This document shows, one piece after another, positions 9,518 through 18,339 of a DNA stretch of 64,000 bases. This DNA comes from Amycolatopsis aidingensis (lineage in GTDB: Bacteria; Actinomycetota; Actinomycetes; Mycobacteriales; Pseudonocardiaceae): assembly GCF_018885265.1 (NCBI RefSeq), contig NZ_CP076538.1, forward strand, positions 3,632,001-3,696,000. Direction: 5' to 3'. Every line of letters begins with the position of its first letter. Within the stretch, counting starts at the first letter, position 1. A model generated the notes under the pieces. It saw only the letters and a program-made list of their open reading frames with translations. It had not been told where the DNA came from and did not search any database. Made by a program: the position numbers and the translations under genes.

Positions 9518-10449
9518 CGAGCGGCCAAGAGACCTCGGCGACCGGCGAATACGGGACCACCGCACCGGCGGTCCCGCCGGAGCAGTCCGAACGTGAGGAC
9601 GAGTTGGTCCGGCGAGTACTGAGCTCTTTCGACGGCTGTACCGACCGGCGGCTTAGGCAGCTGATGCAAGCGCTCGTGCGGCACCTGCACGCCTTCCTGC
9701 GCGAGGTGAGGCTGACCGAGGACGAGTGGGGCAAGGCGATCGAGTTCCTCACGGCCGTCGGCGACATCACCGATGCCAGGCGTCAGGAGTTCGTCCTGCT
9801 CTCCGACACCCTCGGAGCTTCGATGCAGACCATCACAATGAACAACGAGGCCCACGGAGACGCGACCGAGGCAACGGTTTTCGGGCCGTTCTTTGTCAAC
9901 GGCAGCCCGGAGATCGACCGCGGCGGCGACATCTCCTTCGGCGCGAGCGGCGAACCGTGCTGGGTCGAGGGAACCGTGACCGACACCGCGGGCAGGCCAC
10001 TGGCCGGCGCGCTCATCGAAGTCTGGGAGGCAGACGCGGACGGGCTGTACGACGTCCAGTACGGCGACGGCCGCACCGCGGGCAGGGCTCATCTTTACAC
10101 CGACCGCGAGGGAGGCTACCGGTTCTGGGGTATCACACCGACCCCATACCCGATTCCCCACGACGGGCCGGTCGGCAGCATGCTGAACGCCGTGGGCCGC
10201 TCCCCGATGCGCGCATCCCACCTGCATTTCATGGTCACACACGGGGGCCACCGGACACTCGTTACGCACATCTTCGTGCGCGGCGACCACTACCTTGACT
10301 CCGATTCCGTCTTCGGGGTCAAGCAATCGCTGGTCAAGGACTTCAAGCAGCAAAATGCCGGCACGCCGACCCCCGACGGCCGCGACCTCGGCCAACAGTC
10401 CTGGTCGAAGGTCCGGTTCGACATCGTCCTGGCCCCGGAGGGCAGGTAA
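9514..10449 (+). CDS. Hydroxyquinol 1,2-dioxygenase-type intradiol ring-cleavage enzyme
   Basis: 311 residues. An N-terminal helical dimerisation domain of the catechol dioxygenase type ([22 protein letters not shown]) precedes the beta-sandwich catalytic domain. Non-heme Fe(III) ligands are visible: Tyr in GLYDVQY (about 179), Tyr in [11 protein letters not shown] (about 212), and two His in ASHLHF (about 236 and 238). The residues around GLYDVQ and the maleylacetate reductase partner favour hydroxyquinol over catechol; the product would be maleylacetate. An alternative is a chlorocatechol-type enzyme, but no cycloisomerase accompanies it. The start overlaps the upstream stop by four bases. 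Confidence 0.9.
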   Translation: MTSGQETSATGEYGTTAPAVPPEQSEREDELVRRVLSSFDGCTDRRLRQLMQALVRHLHAFLREVRLTEDEWGKAIEFLTAVGDITDARRQEFVLLSDTLGASMQTITMNNEAHGDATEATVFGPFFVNGSPEIDRGGDISFGASGEPCWVEGTVTDTAGRPLAGALIEVWEADADGLYDVQYGDGRTAGRAHLYTDREGGYRFWGITPTPYPIPHDGPVGSMLNAVGRSPMRASHLHFMVTHGGHRTLVTHIFVRGDHYLDSDSVFGVKQSLVKDFKQQNAGTPTPDGRDLGQQSWSKVRFDIVLAPEGR

Positions 10450-10499
10450 CCGGCAATCAACGTTCCGCAGGATTCGGACGAGTGGAACAAGGAGGGTAA

Positions 10500-11060
10500 G
10501 TGACCGACTACGATCCGTTCACCAGCGATGTGGAACCCGCGTCCGGCACACACCGGGTCCGGCGAATTGTCACGGGACTCGGTCCGGACGGTGCGTCCAC
10601 GGTACTGCTCGAGGACGAAGGCCGGTGGGCACGTACCGGCCATGGAACGCCGACGTACGTCGTGACCGACCTCTGGCGCACGTACACCACGCCCGCCGAC
10701 AACAGTGGGCCCTTGCGAGACCCGATGGACACCGACGAGAAGCTCTCCATCGCGCCGACCGCTACGGGCACAGTATTCCGCACACTCGAACTACCACCTG
10801 ATGCGCAGTGGCGGTTCGACCGTGACGGCAACGAGATCAGGCCGCTGGCTGTCCACACCACACGCTCGATCGACTACGCGATCGTCCTCAGCGGCGAGGT
10901 CTGGGCGGTGCTGGACGCGACCGAAGTGCGCATGCAGGCAGGGGATGTTCTGGTGCAAAGGGGCACATCCCACGCCTGGTCCAACCGGTCCGACGAACCT
11001 TGCCTGATGGCCTTCGTGCTTGTCGGTGGGAACCTCCCCCAGGAAGGATCCGCAGTCTGA
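10500..11060 (+). CDS. Cupin-domain protein at the end of the aromatic operon
   Basis: 186 residues, GTG start after a strong GGAGGG. The C-terminal half is a small cupin barrel: TTRSIDYAIVLSGEVWAVLD, then MQAGDVLVQRGTSHAWSN, which holds the second cupin motif with one His and one Gln where metal ligands are expected. The N-terminal half is unassigned. Related small cupins accompany aromatic or gentisate-type pathways, but the reaction here is unknown; a metal-dependent isomerase, a decarboxylase-like step or a regulatory sensor are all possible. Last gene of the forward operon. The next gene converges with only 14 bases between, so termination must be shared or overlapping. Confidence 0.75.
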   Translation: MTDYDPFTSDVEPASGTHRVRRIVTGLGPDGASTVLLEDEGRWARTGHGTPTYVVTDLWRTYTTPADNSGPLRDPMDTDEKLSIAPTATGTVFRTLELPPDAQWRFDRDGNEIRPLAVHTTRSIDYAIVLSGEVWAVLDATEVRMQAGDVLVQRGTSHAWSNRSDEPCLMAFVLVGGNLPQEGSAV

Positions 11061-11074
11061 TGAACGAAGGGCTG

Positions 11075-11626
11075 TCATGAAACGTAGGGCGATGGACCAG
11101 GTTCTTTGTCCAAGGGAACTCGGCCGGAACGCGCGAACCGGCAGATCATCATGTACGTGCCCACGACGTACAGGAGCTCGGCGATCATTCGAGAGGAGAG
11201 CTCTCGAGTGGACGCGTCGTATACCGAGTCGTCCACCTCGATGTTGATCACGCAGTCCTTGGTGAAGGTGAGGGCTGCCTGTTGCCTCGGACTGAAGCAA
11301 CTAGCGGCAAGCTCACCGCGTTCGATCGCGGCAATCTGCTCATCAGAGATGTTGATACTCTTGGCTGTCACGATATTCTGACGCCAGACGTAGTGGCAGT
11401 CCGAAAGCTTACCGACGAGCAACACAGCCAGACGTTCGGTCTGCGCGTCAAGCTCCATGTCTTGAAAGAGCTTGGCCATGTACTCGGAAAACGAGGGATA
11501 CAACGTCGTAGCTCCCGCCATGGCTCGGAACAAGTTGATATCGGGAAGTCTCGTGAGCGCGGCGTGGACCTCCTTCGGGGTCGAACTTGGGTCAAGCAAA
11601 GGCAGTCGCTCGGCGCTGTCGCTCAC
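11075..11626 (-). CDS. Carboxymuconolactone-decarboxylase/AhpD-like protein
   Basis: 183 residues from a GTG at 11626 with GAGGAGG five bases upstream. The sequence has the CMD fold pattern: LTRLPDINLFRAMAGA, then LAVLLVGKLSDCHYVWRQNIVTA (one Cys plus His, not the CxxC of peroxidase-type AhpD), and the C-terminal helix ELLYVVGTYMMICRF. Members of this superfamily are lactone decarboxylases or thiol peroxidase partners; without CxxC a decarboxylase-like or non-redox role is more likely. Last gene of the minus-strand molybdenum hydroxylase operon, 50 bases behind the small subunit, so it probably acts in the same pathway. Confidence 0.8.
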   Translation of the reverse strand: MSDSAERLPLLDPSSTPKEVHAALTRLPDINLFRAMAGATTLYPSFSEYMAKLFQDMELDAQTERLAVLLVGKLSDCHYVWRQNIVTAKSINISDEQIAAIERGELAASCFSPRQQAALTFTKDCVINIEVDDSVYDASTRELSSRMIAELLYVVGTYMMICRFARSGRVPLDKEPGPSPYVS

Positions 11627-11676
11627 GGAAACCTCCTCAAGTTCGACGGACCCGACGCCCGATCTCAATATTCCGG

Positions 11677-12204
11677 CTACGCTTGCGACGATATCTCGCC
11701 GACATCGGCCGGCCTTGTCGAAAAGGTTTTGTCACCGACCCGGTCGGCGTGCTGTTTTATCGCGGTCACGATTGCATCGTAGCCGGTGCATCGGCACAGG
11801 TTGCCGCTGATGGCTTGGCGGATCTCCTGCTCGTTGGGAGTAGGATTGTGTTCGAGCAGGTCTTCAGCCGAGAACAGCATCCCCGACAGGCAGTAGCCAC
11901 ACTGGAATGCGTTGTTGTCCCAGAATGCTTCCTGGAGGTCAGAGAGTCCACTTTCCGTACTCATCGACTCCAGTGTCTCGATCTCCGCGCCCTCTTCGGC
12001 AACGGCGAGGCGGAGGCAGGACTTCGTGATGAGGCCGTTGAGCCGCACCGTGCAGGCTCCACAGTCGCCGGTGAGGCACCCGATCTTCGGACCGGTGACG
12101 CCGAAGCGGGCGCGGAGCGCTTCGACGAGGAGTTCCCGCCGGTCCACTCTTGCCGAACGGCGCTGTCCGTTCACGGTGACCTCAAGGATGATCAGGTCAT
12201 CCAT
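11677..12204 (-). CDS. Molybdenum hydroxylase small subunit, [2Fe-2S] protein (CoxS-like)
   Basis: 175 residues from ATG 12204, preceded by GAGGAGG. The N-terminal plant-type ferredoxin domain holds CLTGDCGACTVRLNG plus a later Cys, and the C-terminal helical domain holds the second cluster motif CGYC...NLCRCTGYDAI. It passes electrons from the molybdopterin centre to FAD in three-subunit hydroxylases of the xanthine dehydrogenase/CO dehydrogenase family. The start overlaps the stop of the FAD subunit by eight bases, so the two are coupled. The C-terminal tail after residue about 155 is longer than in CoxS. Confidence 0.92.
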   Translation of the reverse strand: MDDLIILEVTVNGQRRSARVDRRELLVEALRARFGVTGPKIGCLTGDCGACTVRLNGLITKSCLRLAVAEEGAEIETLESMSTESGLSDLQEAFWDNNAFQCGYCLSGMLFSAEDLLEHNPTPNEQEIRQAISGNLCRCTGYDAIVTAIKQHADRVGDKTFSTRPADVGEISSQA

Positions 12205-13096
12205 GCTGTTCCTCCTCGGTGGCGGGGGCGGCACCGAAGCTGGGGTCGGCAGCGTTCGCCCGCGCCATGGTGAGTGTCCGCTTGGCTACCGGGGCGGTGA
12301 CCGCCGCGCGGTATGTACCTGGAGCGAGTACGTCGGTCCAGGGCGCGGACAGTGCAGCCGCTGCTTGCGCGGCAGCCGCCTCCAGTTCCTCGTCGCCAGG
12401 TGGACGCCCGAGCATGGCCGTGAGGTCCACCGTCACCGGCACCGCCTCGACCCCGCCGAGCACCAGGCGGGCGTCCTCGCATCGGCCAGCGTCATCGAGG
12501 CGGAGAAGCGCTGCCGCGGTGGCGATCGGCCAGGAGCTGGCGCCCCGCTTCAGTTTGACGTAGCCATGCCCGGACATTCGCTCGGACGGCAACTGGAAGC
12601 CTGTGATCACCTCGTCGACAGCGAGCGTGGTCCGGCCGGCGCCGAGGAACAGGTCCGCGGCCGGGACCCGGCGTGATCCCGCAGGGCCCGCAATGATGAT
12701 ATCCGCACGAAGGGCCACGAGCGTTGCGGGAACGTCGGACTGCGGCCGGGCGGCCGCAACGGAACCGCCGATGGTGGCCTGGTTACGCAGTGCCGACCCG
12801 CCGGTTACACTTGTTGCCATCGTGTGCAGGAGCGGTGCATGGCGCGCGACCTCCTGACTGGCGAGGATGTCGCTGTAGCTGCACATTGCGCCGAGACGCA
12901 GCCGGGAACCATCGACTGAGATCGTCGTGAGGCCGGCCCGGCGGAGGTCGACAACTCGCCGCGGACGGGACTCGGCACGTCCCATCTCCGGTACCACCCA
13001 GGTGCCCCCAGCCAGCAGTCGGCTTTCCTCGTCCAGCGCGGCTACGAGGGCGGCCACGGTCTCCGGCGCGACGTACTCGAAGCGGGTTGGAATCAT
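12197..13096 (-). CDS. Molybdenum hydroxylase medium subunit, FAD-binding (CoxM-like)
   Basis: 299 residues. FAD-binding signature LLAGGTWVVPEM near residue 30 and the second flavin motif NQATIGGSVAAARPQSD (about 105-120), followed by the C-terminal CO dehydrogenase flavoprotein domain with GYVKLKRGASSWPIATAAALL. It couples the iron-sulfur subunit to the external electron acceptor. It overlaps both neighbours by a few bases (ATGA junction with the large subunit), so the L-M-S order is one polycistronic unit. Confidence 0.92.
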   Translation of the reverse strand: MIPTRFEYVAPETVAALVAALDEESRLLAGGTWVVPEMGRAESRPRRVVDLRRAGLTTISVDGSRLRLGAMCSYSDILASQEVARHAPLLHTMATSVTGGSALRNQATIGGSVAAARPQSDVPATLVALRADIIIAGPAGSRRVPAADLFLGAGRTTLAVDEVITGFQLPSERMSGHGYVKLKRGASSWPIATAAALLRLDDAGRCEDARLVLGGVEAVPVTVDLTAMLGRPPGDEELEAAAAQAAAALSAPWTDVLAPGTYRAAVTAPVAKRTLTMARANAADPSFGAAPATEEEQHG

Positions 13097-15468
13097 CGCC
13101 GGGCCTCCTGGAGCGCACTCATGATGGCGACCGGGCTCACGGGCGTCCGGTCGAGTCGGGCACCGAGTGGCGCAATCGCGTCGTTGACCGCATTCAACGC
13201 CGCCGCGAGCGCCCCGGCGAACCCCGCCTCGCCGACCCCCTTCGTGCCGAGCGGCGTCCCTGGCGCCGGTGTGCAGAGATGGCCGAGCTCGACACGCGGC
13301 ACGTCGACCGCACGCGGCAGCAGGTAGGTCTTGAAGCCGGTCGTGAGCGGGATCCCGCTGTCGTCGAAGACGTGTTCCTCACTGAAAGCAGCGCCGAGGC
13401 CCATCACTACGCCACCGGTTACCTGTCCGTCGACCATCAGGGGATTGACGACGGTACCGCAATCGTGAGTGGCCACGTGCCGAAGCAGCGTGACGAAACC
13501 GGTTTCGGTGTCGACCTCCACAACCGAAGCGTGCACCGCGTAGGGATAGGTGGTGTAGGTCTGCATCCGGCCGAGTGCATCAGGGACCTCGCGGATGTTG
13601 GTGGGCCGGTACGTGCGCGTCGACTCCAGGTGCGGCTCTATATCGAGCTCGAGCATGTAGGAACGCGTGTGCACGGCACCTGCCACCTCGGCAATGGAGA
13701 CACTGCGGGACGGGTCGTAGCTCAGGCGGGCGATTCCGTCCTCGAGGAGAACCGAGTCATCGGAATCCGCTCGAAGCAGCGCGCGGGCAGCCGCGCGGAT
13801 CTTGCTTGCCACGTCGCGAGCGGCGAGCACCGCGGCGTTGCCCCCCGTGACGAGGGAACGGCTCGAAATGTTGCCGAAGCCGTAGGGGCAGGCGTCGGTA
13901 TCGCCCTGTACGACGGAGACGGTGTCCAGGGTGACTCCCAGTTCGCCCGCGACGAGCTGGCAGATGCCCGTGTCGCTACCCGTGCCCGGACTGGTGACTC
14001 CGGTGAGCACTGACACCTGCCCCGACGGGCTCATGCGGATAGTCGAGGTGTCGTACGCCGCGACGAAAGCTCCCGGGATGTCGGCGCTTTCGGGCATCAA
14101 CTCGAATCCGATGCCGATACCGAGGTAGCGCCCCTGCGCCCGAAGCCGTGCCTGGTCTGCGAGCAGCCGCTCGTAGGAGAGGGTCTCCATGGTCTTGTCG
14201 AGTGCGGCACCGTAGTCGCCGCTGTCGAGCTCCAGGCCTGAGGTGTGCCGGTACGGGAAGGCGCCGGTGCCGACGAAGTTGCGCCGTCGCACCGTAACGG
14301 GGTCGACACCTGTCGCGGCTGCGACCCGCTCCATGATTCGCTCCAGTAGCAGTGTCGCACCGTCCTTACCGAATGGCTTGGTGCCGCTCCACGGTGCCTT
14401 GTTGGTGACCACGACCCGGTAACGCACATGGCAGTGCGCGATGGCGTAGCCAAGTCCGGTCGCGAGCGCCCCCACGTATGCCATGCCCCAACCATGCGTG
14501 GGCGCGGCAGCGCCGTGATCGGTAAGGGCCTCCACGTCGAGGGCGAGCAAACGTCCGTCGTCATCGAAAGCCACCCGGTAAGACAGCAGTTGCTCCCGGG
14601 CGGCCGGCAGCAGGGACGCCGCGCGCTCCTCCATCCACCTGACCGGTCGGCCGACGATGCGCGCGAGGACAGGCGCGATGAAGTCCTCACGACTTCCGTA
14701 CATCTTCAGCCCGAACGACCCACCGACCCTCGGCGCGATCACGTGGATCTGATCCTCGCGCAGGCGCATGGACGCGGCGAGCACTGTCCGAAGCACATGC
14801 GGATTCTGCGTCGACGCATAGAGAGTAAGTCGCTGCCTCGCCGCATCCCAGGCGGCCAGGTAGGTGCGTGGCTCCATCGGCGCCGCTGTACCGCGGTGGG
14901 TACGCAGCTCACCTTCGAGCACGTGCGGCGCGCTCCGTGCTATCTCGGCGAAGTCGTCGCTTCCGACGTGGCCCTCGATGAGGACGTTCTCGGCCCAGGC
15001 CGGGTAGAGTATCGGGGCATCCGCAGCGAGCGCTGACCTCACGTCGAGCACGAGTGGCAGTGGCTCGTAATCCACCTCGACCAGCAGGCAGGCAGCGCGG
15101 GCATCCGCCTCCGAGGTGGCGACCACAGCGGCGACCGGCTCACCGGCGTAGAAGACCTTATCGACGGCGAGCGGGAACACGGCGTTGTGATGTCCCCCGA
15201 GCAGCCCCGCGTCCAGTCCGTGCGGGATCTCATCGCACCAGGGGACCAGGTCCTTGCCCGTGACGACAGCGATCACCCCGGTCGCGCCTTCCGCCGCGGA
15301 CGTCGCAACAGACCGGATCAGCGCGTGTGCGAACGGCGCGCGGACCAGGGCTGCGTAGACTGTCCCCGGTAGCACGATGTCGCCGGTGTAGGTCGCGCGC
15401 GCCGTCAGATAGTGGTCACCGTCGTGCTTGCGAACCGGACGGCCCACAAATTTGCCCGCGGTCTGCAA
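13093..15468 (-). CDS. Molybdenum hydroxylase large subunit, molybdopterin-binding (CoxL-like)
   Basis: 791 residues, the usual size for this subunit. N-terminal a/b hammerhead (ARATYTGDIVLPGTVYAALVRAPFAHALI) followed by the molybdopterin-binding domains, with VGGSFGLKMYGSREDF and the C-terminal KGVGEAGFAGALAAALNAV, whose Glu is the conserved catalytic base. The active-site AYxCxFR loop of true form I CO dehydrogenase is not present (TNKAPWSGTKPFGKDG lies in that region). So this is a hydroxylase of an aromatic, N-heterocyclic or aldehyde substrate. First gene of the minus-strand operon; its link to the facing hydroxyquinol operon is positional only. Confidence 0.9.
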   Translation of the reverse strand: MQTAGKFVGRPVRKHDGDHYLTARATYTGDIVLPGTVYAALVRAPFAHALIRSVATSAAEGATGVIAVVTGKDLVPWCDEIPHGLDAGLLGGHHNAVFPLAVDKVFYAGEPVAAVVATSEADARAACLLVEVDYEPLPLVLDVRSALAADAPILYPAWAENVLIEGHVGSDDFAEIARSAPHVLEGELRTHRGTAAPMEPRTYLAAWDAARQRLTLYASTQNPHVLRTVLAASMRLREDQIHVIAPRVGGSFGLKMYGSREDFIAPVLARIVGRPVRWMEERAASLLPAAREQLLSYRVAFDDDGRLLALDVEALTDHGAAAPTHGWGMAYVGALATGLGYAIAHCHVRYRVVVTNKAPWSGTKPFGKDGATLLLERIMERVAAATGVDPVTVRRRNFVGTGAFPYRHTSGLELDSGDYGAALDKTMETLSYERLLADQARLRAQGRYLGIGIGFELMPESADIPGAFVAAYDTSTIRMSPSGQVSVLTGVTSPGTGSDTGICQLVAGELGVTLDTVSVVQGDTDACPYGFGNISSRSLVTGGNAAVLAARDVASKIRAAARALLRADSDDSVLLEDGIARLSYDPSRSVSIAEVAGAVHTRSYMLELDIEPHLESTRTYRPTNIREVPDALGRMQTYTTYPYAVHASVVEVDTETGFVTLLRHVATHDCGTVVNPLMVDGQVTGGVVMGLGAAFSEEHVFDDSGIPLTTGFKTYLLPRAVDVPRVELGHLCTPAPGTPLGTKGVGEAGFAGALAAALNAVNDAIAPLGARLDRTPVSPVAIMSALQEARR

Positions 15469-15825
15469 CCCGACCTCCCTGGACGTTCTCCGGGTATCAC
15501 TACGAGCTCAGCGCTCGGCCAATGTGATCACCACGACCCTTGTAGGCCGTTTCGGACGGCCGGCCATGTATAGACGGTAGGGCTCGACCGAGGAACGGTC
15601 GATCCGCTTGACGCCTGCGCGATCCGGTTTGCGTCAGAAGTTCGGTTGCCGCGCACAGTACGTCGGATTGGAGCGAGCCGTCGAATCGTTCGTTCAATGA
15701 AAGTTACGTTTATGCACGTACCGACGGCCGCTTGACCATCTTCCGTCGGCACAGCGTTATCCGCATACGGTGGATCGACCAGGAGAAGGCGTACTCGTCG
15801 TATGCCGGGACGCCCCCGTTAGGGA
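15469..15825. other. Intergenic region upstream of the molybdenum hydroxylase operon
   Basis: About 360 bases with no gene I can support. It must carry the promoter of the minus-strand large-subunit gene. The right part (after about 15730) probably corresponds to the lost N-terminal coding region of the neighbouring recombinase relic. Confidence 0.5.
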
Positions 15826-17171
15826 GTGTCAGCGATCTTGTGGGTGGCGGCGGACGAGTTGGTCGAGGGGACCGGCACGGTGGTGGTGGAGTTCTTCGAC
15901 GAGGGGTGGTCGCGTCGGTGGTCGTGGTGGGAGCGGCCTGCGGCGTCGGCGTTGCTGACGGCCGCGGAGGCAGAAGGTCGGGACTTCGATGCGGTAGTCG
16001 TGGGGGAGTATGAGCGTGCGTTTCATGGTGACCAGTTCCGAGAAGTCGTGGCGCGGTTGACCGCGATGGGGGTGCCGGTGTGGTTGCCGGAGGCCGGCGG
16101 ACCGGTGGAGTTGGACAGTCCGGTGCATCAGGCCTTGATGGTGTTGCTGGGTGCGCAGGCACGGTGCGAGGTGGTGCGGGCTCGTCACCGCGTGATGGCG
16201 GCGATGCGCGAGCAGACGCGGTCTCAGGGTCGCTTCCTGGGCGGCCGTCCGCCGTACGGGTATCGGTTGGCTGATGGTGGGCCGCATCCGAACGCTATGC
16301 AGGCGCGGTGGGGGCGGTGGGTGCAGGTGCTGGAACCGGATCCGGTGACAGCGCCGTGGGTGCGGTGGTTGTTCGCCGAGCGGGCGCGGGGGCGGTCGGT
16401 GGCGTCGTTGGCGCGGGAGTTGAACGAGCGCGGAGTTCCCTGCCCATCGAGTGCGGATCGGGCACGGAACTTGCATCGGACGGGCAGCCGGTGGATCACA
16501 CGGACCGTCGGGACGATCTTGGAGAATCCCCGGTACACCGGCCGGCAGGTGTGGAACCGGCAGAGCAGTAAGGGCCACGGTGCCAGCGGACGCACAGGCG
16601 GCCGCAGTTCGGAGTGGTGCGCCGGAGCCCGGTGGGGGAGTGGGAGGTGTCCGAGCAGTTGGCGCATGCACCGCTGGTTGACGAGGACACGTTTGTCGCG
16701 GTGCAGCGGAGCCGCGCTGCGCGGCGCACCAAGGACGGCGATAGGCGTACCTACGTGTTGGCCGGGTTGGTCGTCTGTGGGGTGTGCGGCCGTCGGATGG
16801 ATGTGCACTGGGCTCACGGTCGCCCCGGCTACCGCTGCCGTCACGGCTACACCACCGGCACGCCCCGACTCGGCCACGTGCCCCGGAACGTCTACGTCCG
16901 CGAAGACCACCTGCTCGAGACCCTACCTAGCCTGCTCCAACAGGATGGGTGGGTGCAGGCCAGGGCACCCGGTGGCGCCAGCGGATACCTGCGCCAGCAT
17001 GGGTTGGAGATCGTGTGTACCAAAGGAAACCCCAGCGTGCGGCGAGCACCGTCACGACGAGTGATTAACCCGGCGGTCGCACCGGGTCAGCAGGCCACGC
17101 TTGCGCTGGACCTCGGAACTGGGCTGGTCGAGGACCGCCGCGCCTCATGCAATCGACGCCGTCCACCTTAG
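15826..17171 (+). pseudogene. Serine recombinase relic: N-terminus lost, internal frameshift
   Basis: Homologous to the recombinase at 1741-3521 (VVVGEYERAFHGDQF, VHQALMVLLGAQARCEVV, GRPPYGYRLADGGPHPN, ILENPRYTGRQVWNRQ) but lacking the catalytic-serine segment (the expected YGRxS is absent). The frame shifts near 16560-16620, after which the zinc-ribbon part continues (VVCGVCGRRMDVHW...GYRCRHGY). Both defects make it inactive. It lies next to the att-like tRNA fragment, so it probably marks the end of an older, decayed element different from the tyrosine-integrase element to its right. Confidence 0.8.
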
Positions 17172-17188
17172 ATCCGTGGGGTAAGGGA

Positions 17189-17218
17189 GTGTCCGAGGGG
17201 GGACTTGAACCCCCACGG
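17189..17218 (-). repeat. att-like tRNA-Leu 3' end, copy 2 of the direct repeat
   Basis: On the minus strand this reads GGGGG-TTCAAGT-CCCCC (T-arm) followed by CTCGGAC, the 3' end of a tRNA-Leu-like gene; no 5' half is present. It lies 48 bases beyond the stop of the tyrosine integrase, the classic position of an attachment site. The first 15 bases (17189-17203) repeat at 3475-3489. Confidence 0.65.
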
Positions 17219-17225
17219 CGGTGAG

Positions 17226-17246
17226 ATTTCCCCAGATCGGGGAAAT
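17226..17246 (-). terminator. Hairpin downstream of the integrase gene
   Basis: ATTTCCCC-AGATC-GGGGAAAT: an 8-bp perfect stem with a 5-base loop, 20 bases past the integrase stop and just before the att-like sequence. It is either an intrinsic terminator without a long U-tract or an integrase arm-binding site. Confidence 0.5.
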
Positions 17247-17265
17247 ACTCATCATGTACCGAACG

Positions 17266-18339
17266 TTAGCAGTTGCCATCTGGTCGGGCAATGTGGGCAT
17301 CTGTGGCGAGTGGGTGGGGTTCGCCCGTGAGCGCAGCGAGCGCGGTGGCGATGTCGTGGATACTCGCTTTGACATAAGTCGTGGTGGCGCTGTCCGAGGA
17401 GTCGTGGTGGCCAGCGTAGGCATGGGCGACGGCGTAGCCGAAATTGCGTTCGACCCATGTCAAGGTCGTGTGACGTAACCAGTGCGTGGAGATCTGCTGG
17501 GTGTGGACCCAAGGAAGGTGCTGCCCGATACGCTCCCACAGGTGGTCGTAGCGGCGGTAGGTGATGGGTTTTCCTGATCGGTACCTCAGCAGCTTTTCGT
17601 CAGGTTCGGTGGCACCACGCCGATCAGCGTGGCGGAGCAGATGCGCCATGAGCGTGGGGGAAACGGGCTGCCAGCGGACGTTCCCGTCCTTCTCACGTAG
17701 ATAGATCAGGCTTTGAACGGCATCGAGATCCCGGCTCCGAAGGCTGAGTGCGCCTCCACGGCGGCAGGCTGTTTCGACATGGAGACGGAGGATCAGAGCG
17801 TCGAGTTCAGGGTCGTTGCCGGTAGCAGCGGCGACATAGGTGATCTCGGCGAGGCTGGTGTCGGTGAGCGCACGACGGGTGGAGGGGCGCCGACGTGGCT
17901 TGGCTACTTTGCGGGCGGGGTTGTCGGCATCCTTGATTAGCCGGTCGTTCTCCGCATGCCGGTAGAGGCAACGGATGGCAGCGATGAAGTTCTCGGCGGC
18001 GCTGCGGCCGGCGCGCGAGTTCCGGCGTTCAATGGCGTTGGACCGGACGTGCTCAGCGAGTTGCTCGATCTCGGACGGAGCCGGTTCGTCGAGCGCTCGG
18101 TGCCCCCACAGGGCCTCGAGACGTCGCCAGTAGGGGCTGTAGGAGCGGCGAGTGCTGTCTGATACAGCGCCCGCCACGATAGGGATGTATGCGGTAAACG
18201 TTGGCGCAGCAGGCTGGTTGGATGATGGATGGAGAAGGTCGTACGGATCGACCCCCATTCGCATCAAGACGAGGCGTGCCGCCTCCAGTTCCGTCGTGCC
18301 GGGGGAGTGATTGCATGTAGTACGGGGTGTATCGCTCAC
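17266..18339 (-). CDS. Tyrosine site-specific integrase
   Basis: About 357 residues from GTG 18339; the open frame upstream overlaps the neighbouring gene and is not needed. The N-terminal SAM-like core-binding domain (AYIPIVAGAVSDSTRRSYSPYWRRLEALWG) is followed by the catalytic domain with Arg in HVETACRRGGALSL, then HWLRHTTLTWVE, the second box HAYAGHHDSS (GH present) and Tyr in TTTYVKASI. The complete R-H-R-H-Y set indicates an active enzyme. It lies immediately beside the tRNA-Leu-like att sequence and probably integrates the element that extends to the right. The start overlaps the AbrB-like gene's stop (GTGA), so both come from one transcript. Confidence 0.92.
   Translation of the reverse strand: MSDTPRTTCNHSPGTTELEAARLVLMRMGVDPYDLLHPSSNQPAAPTFTAYIPIVAGAVSDSTRRSYSPYWRRLEALWGHRALDEPAPSEIEQLAEHVRSNAIERRNSRAGRSAAENFIAAIRCLYRHAENDRLIKDADNPARKVAKPRRRPSTRRALTDTSLAEITYVAAATGNDPELDALILRLHVETACRRGGALSLRSRDLDAVQSLIYLREKDGNVRWQPVSPTLMAHLLRHADRRGATEPDEKLLRYRSGKPITYRRYDHLWERIGQHLPWVHTQQISTHWLRHTTLTWVERNFGYAVAHAYAGHHDSSDSATTTYVKASIHDIATALAALTGEPHPLATDAHIARPDGNC

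Noticed and set aside
13093..15468. True aerobic CO dehydrogenase
   Set aside because: The large subunit lacks the AYxCxFR active-site loop of form I enzymes.
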